Source of the DNA: Microglena sp. YARC
Taxonomy: Eukaryota > Chlorophyta > Chlorophyceae > Chlamydomonadales > Chlamydomonadaceae
Direction of reading: 5' to 3'
DNA length: 64,000 bases
NCBI GenBank assembly: GCA_022414725.1
Contig: CM039464.1
Location: 37,690,372-37,754,371, forward strand
Shown here: one piece after another, positions 1 through 12,400 of the stretch
Layout: every line of letters starts with the position of its first letter
How positions within the stretch are numbered: position 1 is the stretch's first letter
Program-made: the position numbers and the translations under genes
The notes under the pieces: generated by a model
What the model saw: only the letters and a program-made list of their open reading frames with translations
Database searches by the model: none
Told to the model about the DNA's origin: nothing

Positions 1-966
1 TCCCATCCTATCCTATGCTCCCACCCCATCCTATGCTATCCCATCCTATCCTATGCTATCCCATCCTATCCTATGCTATCCCATCCTATGCTATGCCATC
101 CTATCCTATGCTATCCCATCCTATCCTATGCTATGCCATCCTATCCTATCCTATGCTATCCCATCCTATTCAATGCTATGCTCCTATCCTATCATATGCT
201 ATCCTATACTATCCCATCCTATGCTATGCTCCTATCCTATCATATGCTATCCCATCCTATCCTATGCTCCCACCCCATCCTATGCTATCCCATCCTATCC
301 TATGCTATCCCATCCTATCCTATGCTATCCCATCCTATGCTATGCCATCCTATCCTATGCTATCCCATCCTATCCTATGCTATCCCATCCTATCCTATGC
401 TATCCCATCCCATCCTATCCTATGCTATCCCATCCTATGCTATGCCATCCTATCCTATGCTATCCCATCCTATCCTATCCTATCATATGCTATCCCATCC
501 AATCCTATCCTATGCTATCCCATCCTATGCTATGCCATCCTATCCTATGCTATGCTATCCCATCATATCCTATCCTATGCTATCCCATCCTATGCTATCC
601 CATCCTATCCTATGCTCCCACCCCATCCTATGCTATCCCATCCTATCCTATGCTCCCACCCCATCCTATGCTCCCATCCCACCCCTTCCTATGCTATCCC
701 ATCCTATCCTATCCTATGCTCCCACCCCACCCCATCCTATGCTCCCATCCACCCATCCTATCCTATGCTATCCATCCTAATCCTATCCCATCCTATGCTA
801 TGCCATCCTATCCTATGCTATCCCATCCTATCCTATCCTATCCTATGCTATCCCATCCTATCCTATCCTATGCTATCCCACCCTATCCTATGCTCCCACC
901 CCATCCTATGCTATGCTATCCTATCCTATGCTCCTATGCCATCCTATCCTATGCTCCCATCCCATC
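1..966. repeat. Pentamer-based satellite (CCATC/CTATC/CTATG)
   Basis: About 970 bp built only from 5-base words CCATC, CTATC, CTATG and CCACC in irregular higher-order mixtures. Because the period is 5, all three plus-strand frames stay open for hundreds of bases, giving long but meaningless Pro/Tyr/Ser/Leu ORFs. The array probably continues beyond the window. It runs directly into the last codons of the mitochondrial carrier gene on the minus strand, so the satellite forms that gene's stop codon and 3' flank. Confidence 0.95.
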
Positions 967-1293
967 CTATGCCTGTGCCTCTGTGGCCTCTAAGTGTTTC
1001 AGGGTCTCGCTGAACACCATATAGCCGATGGTCTGACCCAGGCCCAGTCTCATAGCTTTGGGTAAGAAGCCACGATAGAGCGCCATGAAGCCCTCTTCCC
1101 TCACAATCGTCGCCAGGGAGGGCCAGGTCGCCCCGTACTTGACTTTGCCTGGTAGCTGCGCTTGTACCCGGCTCTTGACCACGTCAAAGGGGGCGTTGAA
1201 TACGGTGGCACCCATACCTACCAGGACACCCAGGCTGAGCTTACGTGCCGCCTCAAGGGCCACGTTGCCCATGGGGTTGGGGTCAAGGTATAC
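967..1293 (-). CDS. Carrier exon 5 (repeat 3 and stop)
   Basis: Acceptor acag|GTATACC, phase 0; 108 codons plus TAG. It starts [18 protein letters not shown], contains signature 3 as [14 protein letters not shown], and ends near the usual end of the family after [13 protein letters not shown]. The final Ala codon and the stop lie inside the pentamer satellite (gcatag is the complement of its ctatgc word). Confidence 0.92.
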   Translation of the reverse strand, partial: VYLDPNPMGNVALEAARKLSLGVLVGMGATVFNAPFDVVKSRVQAQLPGKVKYGATWPSLATIVREEGFMALYRGFLPKAMRLGLGQTIGYMVFSETLKHLEATEAQA

Positions 1294-2323
1294 CTGTCCG
1301 AGGGAGGTGTTTATGTATGAGAATGCGTGTGTGTGGGTGGGGGGGGGTGTGGGGTGCGTGGGTGAGTGCGTGTGTGAGTGTGTGTGTATATGTGTGAGGG
1401 AAACGGGCTTGCATACCCCCTACAGGGCCGCGTTGTCCATGGGGTTGGGGTCAAGGTATACATGTTTGGGGGAGGTGTGTGTGTATGAGTGTGTGTGGGG
1501 TGGTTGGTGTGTGTGAGTGTGAGTGTGAGTGTTGGAGTGTGTATATGTGTGAGATAAACGGGCTTGCATGCCACCTCCAGGGCCATGTTGCCCATGGGTT
1601 TGGGGTCAAGGTATATATGTTCGAGGGAGGTGCGTGAGTGTGTGCGTGCGTGCGTGTGTGTATGAGTGTGTGTGTGAGAGACAGTGTGTATGTGTGGGTG
1701 GGTGGGTGAGCAAGAAGGGCTTGCGTGCCGCCTCCTGGGCCACGTTGCCCATGGGGTTGGGGTCAAGGTATACCTGTTTTAGGGAGGTGGGTGTGTGTGA
1801 GAGTGTGTGTGGGGTGGGTGGGTGTGTCGGGTGGGTGTCAGTGTGTGTATATGAGTGATAAAAACGGGCTTGCGTAGCCCCTCCAGGGCCGCGTTGCCCA
1901 TGGGGTTGGGGTCAGGGTATACCTGTTTTAGGGAGGTGTGTGAGTGTGTGTGTGTATGAGCATGTGTGTGAGAGGGGGGGAACGTGCGTGTGAGAGTGTG
2001 CATTTGTGTGTGTGGGAGTGTGTGGGAGTGTGTGTGAGTGTGAGTGTGTGTGTGTGTGAGTGTGTGTGTGAGTGTATTTGTTTGTGTTTGGGAGTGTGCG
2101 TGTGAGTGTGTATGTGAGAGTGTGCGTGAGTGTGCGTGTATGAGAGTGTGTGCGAGTGTGTGTGTCAGTGTATGTGTGAGAGTGTGTGCGTGTATGAGAG
2201 TGTGTGTGTGAGTGAGAGCGTGATTGTGTGCATGTGAGTGAGAGAGTGAGTGTGTGTGTGAGTTTGTGAGTGTGTATGTGTGTGTGAGAGAGTGTGAGCA
2301 ATGTGTGAGAGTGTGTGTGTGTG

Positions 2324-2374
<51 letters not shown>

Positions 2375-4126
2375 TGTGAGTGTGTGTGTGGTGTGTGGGT
2401 GTGTGAGTGTGTGTGTGTGAGTGTGATGTGTGTGTGGGTGAATGAGAGTGTGCTTTTGTGTGTGAGTGTGAGTGTGTATGTGCATGTGTGTGTGTGAGTG
2501 AGAGTGTGAGTGTGTGTGTGGGTGGGTGAATGAGAGTGTGCTTTTGTGTGTGAGTGTGAGTGTGAATGTGTGTGTGTGAGTGAGAGTGAGAGTGTAAGTG
2601 TGTGTGTGTGTGGGTGAATGAGAGCGTGCTTTGGTGTGTGAGTGTGAGTGTGAATGTGTGTGTGTGAGTGAGAGTGAGAGTGAGAGTGTGTGTGAGTGTG
2701 AGTGTGAATGTGTGTGTGTGAGTGAGAGTGTAAGTGTGTGTGTGGGTGTGGGTGAATGAGAGTGTGCTTTGGTGTGTGAGTGTGAGTGTGAGTGTGCATG
2801 TGTGTGTGAGTGAGAGTGTGTGTGTGTGTGACACTCACACTGTGCAACAATGTGCAGTGGGGATACTGATGCCACCCCTATTATTTTAACACACCTTCTA
2901 TCTAGGGCTAGGGTTAGGGTTAGGGTTTGGGTTAGTGTTAGGGGATCGCACACTAAATATAGTTTATATATAGCTCGATATATAGTGTATAGATAGTGTA
3001 TCATCTCAGCTGTCACAACAAACACCTTCTGCAGCTGGGCCATGGTGCCATTTTAGAGGGCGTTCCACGTGACCACACACCAGAGAGATGACCACGCACC
3101 AGAGGGTGGGGCCTAGGCCGAGGACGAGAGCCTGGACATCCTCTTCCTGACCATAATACACACACATGACATACACCTTCTGCGGCTGAGCCATGGTCCC
3201 GTAGTAGAGTGCGTTCCAAGTGACCACGCACCAGAGGGTAGGGCCTAGGCCGAGGACAAGAGCCTGGACACCCTCTTCCTGACCATAATAATAAAAAAAA
3301 AAAATCTGCAGCTTAGCCATGGTGCCGTAGTACAGGGCGTTCATGATAGGAATGCCTAATTGGCGGAGCCCCCTCTTCAAGGGGGCGGGAGCCCCCATGG
3401 TTACCCATTTGTCCGTCTGTCCGACCAAAAAACTTGAAGCCCGACACGTCAGCCAACAGTCGCGTAACTAAATCGCTTCGGTCAGCTCCATCGTTGCCAC
3501 CTTTTGTTCCGTTGCCAACACACTCCGCCAATTTTCCGCGTCGCTTGCGACGCTGCATAGGACAAGTCCTGACTAAAGGAGGGTTAGACCTTCAAGCTCA
3601 CACTACAAGCTTTCTGAACACATATAACTAGGGAACGGCAACTAATATTAGTGTTTGAAAAACTAATATTAACTGATATATTTTATAGTGTCACAATAAT
3701 ATTAGTTTTTCAAATAAATTCAAATTTCTGGTGAGACGGCTCGTCCGACTAATATTATGTAATGTTATATAAAATGATTTATTCACTAATATTATATAAC
3801 ATAGCCGAACCCTACATATATAATACATACACACACAAAATACAAACATAACACGCATAAATTCAAACATATTACACACATGAAATACGCACATAACATA
3901 CACATAATACAAACACATAAAATACACACATAGTCCACACACCTTCTGCAGCTGGGCCATGGTGCCGTAGTAGAGTGCGTTCCAAGTGACCACACGCCAG
4001 AGGGTGGGGCCTAGGCCGAGGACGAGGGCCTGGGCACCCTCCTCCTTCAGAACTTGGCGAACACAGTCAAGCGAGTTCTTGTACCGGTGCAGGTGCTCAG
4101 CAGATGCCATTCGGACCTGCAGGGGC

Positions 4127-4164
<38 letters not shown>

Positions 4165-6495
4165 GGGGGTGTATGTATGTGTGAGCGTGTGTTTGTACAC
4201 GTATGTATTTCAGCACTTGGCGAGCACAGTCAAGCAAGTTCTTGTAGTGGTGCAGGTGCTCAGCAGATGCCATTCGGACCTGCAGGGCCGGTGTGTGTGT
4301 GGGTGTGTGTGTGTGTGGGGGGGGGGGGTATGCATGTGCGAGCGTGTGTTTGTACACGTATGTATTTCAGCACTTGGCGAACAAAGTCAAGCAAGTTCTT
4401 GTAGTGGTGCAGGTGCTCAGCAGATGCCATTCGGACTTGGGTAGGCGGGGTGGGTGGGGTGGGGTGGAGGGGGGGGGGGGGGGGGGAGGGGTGTGTGTGT
4501 TTATGTGTGAGTGTGTGTTTGTATACATATGTATGGGTGAGGGTGGGGTGGGGGTGGGGTGGGGGTGGGGGGGTCTGAGTGTGTTTGTCTGTGTGGGCGT
4601 GTGTTTTTACGCATATGCAGGTGCTCAGCAGATGCCATTCGGACCTGAGGGGGTGGGAGGAGGGGAGGTGTGCATGTGTGTGAGAGTGCTTGTATGTGTG
4701 AGCGTATATGTATGGGTGAGTGTGTGTAAGTGTGTATGTGTGAGCGTGTGTTCTTACGCATATGTATGGGTGAGTGTGTGTTTGTATGTGTGAGCGTGTG
4801 TTTGCTCACATATGTATGGGTGAGTGTGCAAACCAAAGCGTGCATTTATGTATGTTTGCATGTATTGGAAGCCATTATGATATCGCCTACCATGCAGCAT
4901 GGACAGTGTTATTAGGCTCTTTACTTATTCAACCTCTTTATTTATTTAGGCTCTTTATTTAATTAATTATTTATTTAGGCTCTTTATTTATTTAATTATT
5001 TATTTAGGCTCTTTATTTAATTAATTATTTATTTAGGCTCTTTATTTAATTAATTATTTATTTAGGCTCTTTATTTATTTAATTATTTATTTAGGCTCTT
5101 TATTTATTTAATTATTTATTTTGGCTCTTTATTTAATTAATTATTTATTTAGGCTCTTTATTTAATTAATTATTTATTTAGGCCCTTTATTTAATTATTT
5201 ATTTATTTTATTTAATTAATTATTTATTTAGGCTCTTTATTTAATTAATTATTTATTTCGCCCATTTATTTAACTATTCCTTTATTTAGCCAATGTTTTT
5301 TTAATTATTTGTGTATTTAGCCTCTTTATTTAATTATTATTTATTTAATTCTTTATTTGTCCAGCCTCTTTATTTGACTATTTATGTATGGAGCCTCTTC
5401 ATTCAATTATTTATCCAATTAATTATTTATTTAGCCTATTTAAAAAGCCCACTGATTCAATCACTCCACTAGTGACTCCTGCTACGCAGGCTTACCAATC
5501 CTCAAATAATCAGGATTGTTGTAGACTACCAGGAGGGGCAATACAAGCAATACATACCTTCCTGACATGGAACAGGGCAAAGCCAATTGATTAAAACACT
5601 CCACTAGTGGCCCCTGCTACGTAGGCCTGCCAAACCTCAAATAATCAGGATAATTGTAGACTACCAGGAGGGGCAATACAAGCAATACATACCTTCCTGA
5701 CCTGGAACAGGGCAAAGCCAATTGATTAAAACACTCCACTAGTGGCCCCTGCTACGTAGGCCTGCCAAACCTCAAATAATCAGGATAATTGTAGACTACC
5801 AGGAGGGGCAATACAAGCAATACATACCTTCCTGACCTGGAACAGGGCAAAGCCAATTGATTAAAACACTCCACTAGTGGCCCCTGCTACGTAGGCCTGC
5901 CAAACCTCAAATAATCAGGATAATTGTAGACTACCAGGAGGAGCAATACAAGCAATACATACCTTCCTGACCTGGAACAGGGCAAAGCCAATTGATTAAA
6001 ACACTCCACTAGTGGCTCCTGCTACGTAGGCCTGCCAAACCTCAAATAATCAGGATAATTGTAGACTACCAGGAGGAGCAATACAAGCAATACATACCTT
6101 GATGACCTGGAACGGGGCAAAGCCAACCGATTCAAACACTCCACTCAACTGGTGGCTGCTTTTTTTCTTTTTCTTCTAGCCTTGGTGCCAATGCTAGACT
6201 TTTTGCTTTTAGAAGAAGGAAAAATGTAGGCTTGTCCAACCTCAAATAATCAGGATTTTTGTAGACTACCAGAGGGGGCAATACAAGCAATACGCACCTT
6301 GATGACCTGGAACGGGGCAAAGCCAATTGATTCAAACACTCCACTAGTGGCTCCTGCTACGTAGGCCTGCCACACTTTGAGCTTTCCATCTTGTGAAGTT
6401 GAAATACGCATGAGCCCCCTCTTGGTCAGCTCCAAGCTTCCGAGTGCAGCAGTGGAGCGGGGCAACATACCTGTGTGTGTGTGTGTGAGAGTGTG

Positions 6496-6552
<57 letters not shown>

Positions 6553-6825
6553 TTGTGTGTGTGTGTGAGAGGGAGTGTGTGTATAAGAGAAAGAGTTAGT
6601 GTGTGTGTTTGGGTGAGTGTAAGAGGGAGTGTGTGCGTGCGTGTGTTTGTATGTGTTGTGTGTTGTGTGTTGTGCGTGTGTGTTTACTGTGAGATTCCCC
6701 CATCCTTGGACGGGTAGATGCTCATGAGCCCCCTCTTGGTCAGCTCCAAGCTTCCGAGTGCAGCAGTGGAGCGGGGCAGCATACCTGTGTGTGTGTGTGA
6801 GAGTGTGTAGGTGTGTGTGTGTGTT

Positions 6826-6858
<33 letters not shown>

Positions 6859-7259
6859 GTGAGAGGGAGTGTGTGTATAAGAGAAAGAGTTAGTGTGTGT
6901 GTTTGTGTGAGTGTGAGAGGGAGTGTGTGCGTGCGTGTGTTTGTACGTGTTGTGTGTAGTGTGTTGTGTGTTTGTGTTTGTGTGTGTTTACTGTGAGATT
7001 CCCCCATTCTTGGACGGTTAGATGCCCACGAGCCCTCTCTTGGTGAGCTCCGGGCTTTTAAGTGTAGCAGTGGAGCGGGGCAACATACCTGTGTGTGCGA
7101 GATTGTGTGTGTGTGTTGTGTGTGTGAGTGTGTGTTGTGTGTTGTGTGTGTTGGTATGTGTGTGTGTGTGTTGTGCGTTGTGTGTGTTGGTATGTGTGTG
7201 TGTTTGCGTGTGAGTGTGTGTATGTGTTTTGTGCGTTGTGTGTGTTTGCGTGTGAGTGA

Positions 7260-7294
<35 letters not shown>

Positions 7295-8900
7295 GTGCGT
7301 GAAGGTGAAGGTGAAATGCCACGAGCCCCCTCTTGGTGAGCTCCAGCACTCCAAGTGTAGCAGTGGAGCATGGCAACAAACCTGTGTGTGGTTATTCCGT
7401 TGTCCGTTTGTGCATCCGACCGACCGACCGCCGACGACCGACCGACCGACCGACCGACCGACCGACGACCGAAAAATTGAAGCCTGACACACCAGCCAAC
7501 TGTCTCACAACCAACTGGCTTTGGTCAGCTCCATCGTTGCCACCTGTAGTTCTGTTGCCAACACACACCGCCAATTTTTGGCGTCACTAGCGACGCTGCA
7601 TAAGGCTAGTTCGACGACTCCTCACCATTCCACCCCCATTTTGTCGCTGCATGGCGACACATAGGTCTGGCTAAACAAGTTAGAATCCCCCAACCCTCGC
7701 AACCCCCCCAGACCCCCCAGGCTACGTGCTTTGCGGGGGTTGCGGGGGTTGGGGGGGTTGCGGGGGTTGGGGGGTAGGGCGTCGCACTGGGTCACACCAA
7801 TTACTGAATTTATGACACGTCACAAGAAGAAAAAACAGTACATACCAGCAAACAAACCCTGAACACAAAAACAGTATGTACCAAGAGACAAGCCCTGAAC
7901 CAAAAAAACATCTCGTACCTACAAGCAAACCCTAAAAACAAAAAAGTACATACCAACAAACAAACCCTAAACAAACTCTAAAAAAAAAAGCGAAACGTAC
8001 CTACAAGCAAACCCTAAAAAAAAAAATTACATACCAACCAACCAACCCTAAACCAACAAAAACAGTTCGTACAAACAAACAAACCCTTAACCAAAAAAAC
8101 AAGGCGAACCAAAAAAACATCTCGTACCTATAAAATCCAACACAAATTGGCAATGTTTTACCCGGACCCGGGGGAGCATAAGTCAGAAGCTAGACCTTTT
8201 GCACTTTAAAGAGTCTTTATCAATATAAATTTCATCATTGGGCCCACCCACCCTAAACAAAAAAACATTACACACCAACCAACAAACCCTAAACCAACAA
8301 AAACAGTTCGTACAAACAAACAAACCCTTAACCAAAAAAACATGACGAATCAACCAACAAACCCTTAACCAACAAAAACAGTTCGTACAAACAAACAAAC
8401 CCTTAACCAAAAAAACATGACGAACCAACCAACAAACCCTAAACCAACAAAAACAGTTCGCACAAACAAGCAAACCCTTAACCAAAAAAACATGACGAAC
8501 CAACAAACAAACACTAAACCAAACAATCATCCCCTGAATGGCTATAAAGCCTGTACCTGTAGGGGGTGCCAAGCGGAAACCTTGACATGTGGAAAGCTAA
8601 GAGGTGCGTATTTTGGGGCAGCGGCGAGTTGTTGCATGCCAAAGGCCTTGAATGCTAGAGCAATGTTAGGTAGGTAATCATCCCCTGAATGGCTATAAAG
8701 CCTGTACCTGCTATACCTTACTCATGCCTTACTCATGAGCCCCCTCTTGGTCAGCTCCAAGCTTCCGAGTGCAGCAGTGAAGCGGGGCAACATACCTGTG
8801 TGTGTGTGTGGAACCCTAAACCAAACAATGATCCCCTGAATGGCTATACAGCCTGTACCTGCTATCTCAGGCAGTTTACATTGTGGTTAGTAGAGGCCTT

Positions 8901-8941
<41 letters not shown>

Positions 8942-9316
8942 GTCTGTCTGTGTCTGTCTGTGTCTGTCTGTCTGTCTGTGTCTGTCTGTCTGTGTCTGTC
9001 TGTGTCTGTCTGTGTCTGTCTGTGTCTGTCTGTCTGTGTCTGTCTTGGTCTGTCTTGGTCTGTCTGTGTCTGTCTGCCTGTGTCTGTCTGTCTGTCTGTG
9101 TCTGTCTGTGTCTGTCTGTGTCTGTCTGTGTCTGTCTGTCTGTGTCTGTCTGTGTCTGTCTGTGTCTGTCTGTCTGTGTCTGTCTGTGTCTGTCTGAGTC
9201 TGTCTGTGTCTGTCTGTCTGTGTCTGTCTGTGTCTGTCTGTGTCTGTCTGTCTGTCTGTGTCTGTCTGTCTGTCTGTGTCTGTCTGTGTCTGCCTGTCTG
9301 TCTGTCTGTCTGTCTG

Positions 9317-9405
<89 letters not shown>

Positions 9406-12400
9406 GTCTGTCTGTCTGTCTGCTGTCTGTCTGTTCAAGGGAGGATGGCCTGTGTAGACCTGAATGACAATAAAGTCTTCAAGCTTTCTTCAGACCCTTG
9501 TATCTCCGCTTATTGCGTAGTTGCTATAGCTGTGGTGGTACACACACACAGCCACTGTTGATGCTAGGTGGTAGAAGTGGTGGTAGTGGTGGTAGTGGTG
9601 GTAGTGGTGGTACACACACACAGTCACTGTTGAAGCTAGGTGGTAGAAGTGGTGGTAGTGGTGGTAGTGGTGGTAGAGGTGGTACACACACACAGTCACT
9701 TTTGAAGCTAGGTGGTAGAAGTGGTGGTAGTGGTGGTAGTGGTGGTAGTGGTGATACACACACACAGTCACTGTTGAAGCTAGGTGGTTGAAGTGGTGGT
9801 AGTGGTGGTAGTGGTGGTACACACACACAGTCACACTTTTTTCATTCCCTTGTCTCTCCGCTTATTGCAATGTATAGTTATAATCAGTGTTTTTAATTTC
9901 AGATTTCTGTAGTCCAGGTTGAGTAGCTACTTGGGCTACTGAACCCTGATTTCAGGATAGTTGCGTAGCCATCGCATGGCAGAGCGCCAAGCGCGGAGCC
10001 TTGGGGGGTTGGGGGGCAGCGCGTCCCGATATCGGGGGGTCCGGGGGGTGTAGCATTCTACGGAATGGCGACGGAATGGCGACGCGTCGTCGAAAAATGA
10101 ACACTGGTTGTAGTCCCGTTCTAAAGCGCTCTTGTTACACACACACATCCCCCCCCCACCACCACCACCACCACCACCACACCCACCACACACACCCACA
10201 CCCACAAACACACACAAGGGGGGGTGGCCTGTGTAGACCTGCATGTCTCTAAAGTGCGTACCAGCTATCTCAGGCAAGCTTTCACGGTACAGCTGCACCA
10301 CGCCACCCTACCCACCACACACACCCACACCCACAAACACACACAAGGGGGGGTGGCCTGTGTAGACCTGCATGTCTCTAAAGTGCGTACCAGCTATCTC
10401 AGGCAAGCTTCCACGGTACAGCTGCACCACGCCACCCTACCCACCACACACACCCACACCCACAAACACACACAAGGGGGGGTGGCCTGTGTAGACCTGC
10501 ATGTCTCTAAAGTGCGTACCAGCTATCTCAGGCAAGCTTCCACGGTACAGCTGCACCACGCCACCCTACCCACCACACACCCACAAACACAAACACACAC
10601 AAGGGGGGGTGGCCTGTGTAGACCTGCATGTCTGTATAGTGCGTACCAGCTATCTCAGGCAAGCTTCCACGGTACAGCTGCATCACGCCACCCTCCTTAA
10701 GAGCTCCTCTCAATGTGCCCATTAATGTCATGCCCCCTGTGGTATCGATCTGAAGCCTGCACCCAGGTTTGATTTGATTTGATTTAATTTGACTTTATTT
10801 GATTTGATTCGATTTGAAGGATTGTATTGTATTGTATTGTATTGTAATGTATTGTATTGTATTTGAAGCTTGCACCCAGATTTGATTTGAATTGATTTGA
10901 TTTGAAGGATTTGATTTGATTTGATATAATTTAATTGTATCGATCTGAAGCCTGCACCCAGATTTGATTTGAGGAATGCATGAGCATCACAAACAAAAAG
11001 TTGAATGAATAAAAAATCATCATGAAGTTATAACAAAGCATGACAAACAAAACATGACAAACAAAACATGACTGACAAAACATAAAACCACCCTCCTTGG
11101 GAGCTTCCTCAATGCGCCCATTAAAAAAAAATGAAAATTTAAACATCCAAGAATTGTCACAATGACCTCTACCTGGACATGCCCAGTGGGATTAAGGGAA
11201 CCGGATCGTAAGTATGCGCTGCTCGAGCCTACATCGCACCTATATGCCAGTTTCTGTGCCGGACGATGACCCTCCGGACGGGCACAAGCGCACTCAAGGG
11301 GGTTCGAACCCCGCACCTGCGTCGATTTTTTACCCTCTGCTCTGCCACTGAGCCATTCGGTTCTGATCGGTGATGCGCCCATTAATGTCATACCCCCCAG
11401 CCCATTTTGATGTCTGGCTCAATGGTAGAGCACGTCGAAACAGAAAGGTGCAGGGTTCGAATCCCTACGGGGGTGCTTCATTGTTCGCGGTCGCTGTCAA
11501 CCGCCATGGCAGCTTTGTCCAGGTAAAGTAGAAGCCCGTTACCTACTGCCGTAAGACGGAGATCCCTTAATACCACGCCCCACTAGGCGTTATCATTAAT
11601 GCCATGCCCCCCGTGTTACTGATCTGAACCCTGCACCCATATTTGATTTGATTTGATTTGGTTTGATTTGATTTGAAGGATTTGATTTGGTTTGATTTGA
11701 AGGATTTGATTTGGTTTGATTTGATTTGAAGGATTTGATTTGGTTTAATTGTATTGTATTTGATTTGAAGCTTGCACCCACATGTTGTGGATACTTCTGG
11801 GTCAAACAATCAAAGTTGTTTAAAAATGAAGTTGAAGTTGATGATGTTTTCTTGGGATGTGGGGGGGCATGAGGATAAGGGCAAAATAAGTTAGGAAAGA
11901 GGCATAGGCAGTGGCATAGGGCGTGGGGTACATGGGGCAAGGGGGACATTGGGTGTATAGGGTGCATGGGGCATGGGGTGTGGGGTGCATGGGGCAAGGG
12001 GGACATTGGGTGTATTGGGTGCATGGGGCATGGGGCGTGGGGTGCATGGGGCAAGTGGGGCATTGGGTGTATTGGGTGCATGGGGCATGGGGCGTAGGGT
12101 GCATGGGGCAAGGGGGACATTGGGTGTATTGGGTGCATGGGGCATGGGGCGTAGGGTGCATGGGGCAAGGGGGACATTGGGTGTATTGGGTGCATGGGGC
12201 ATGGGGCGTGGGGTGCATGGGGCATTGGGTGTATAGGGTGCATGGGGCATGGGGCGTAGGGTGCATGGGGCAAGGGGGACATTGGGTGTATTGGGTGCAT
12301 GGGGCATGGGGCGTAGGGTGCATGGGGCAAGGGGGACATTGGGTGTATTGGGTGAATGGGGCATGGGGCGTGGGGTGCATGGGGCAAGGGCGACATTGGG

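Noticed and set aside
15..1024. Long Pro/Tyr/Ser/Leu ORFs of over 300 codons at the left edge
   Set aside because: All three frames are open because the sequence is a 5-base satellite without stop words. No ATG context, domain or codon bias supports a gene.
1779..3043. His/Thr-rich minus-strand ORFs of 290-350 codons
   Set aside because: Direct translation of (CA)n with a poly-G tract; several frames are open at once and real carrier exons lie on either side.
3013..3428. Independent gene encoding GLGPTLW..YYGTM peptides
   Set aside because: These are partial, mutated copies of carrier exon 4 without splice partners, hence echoes.
8887..9561. Cys/Val/Leu/Ser and Gln/Thr/Asp ORFs
   Set aside because: Product of the TGTC microsatellite in every frame of both strands.
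11300..11480. Functional tRNA genes (A and B boxes at several places)
   Set aside because: Each box pair is joined to a shared SINE body, the cloverleaf arms do not pair fully, and the same structure is dispersed.
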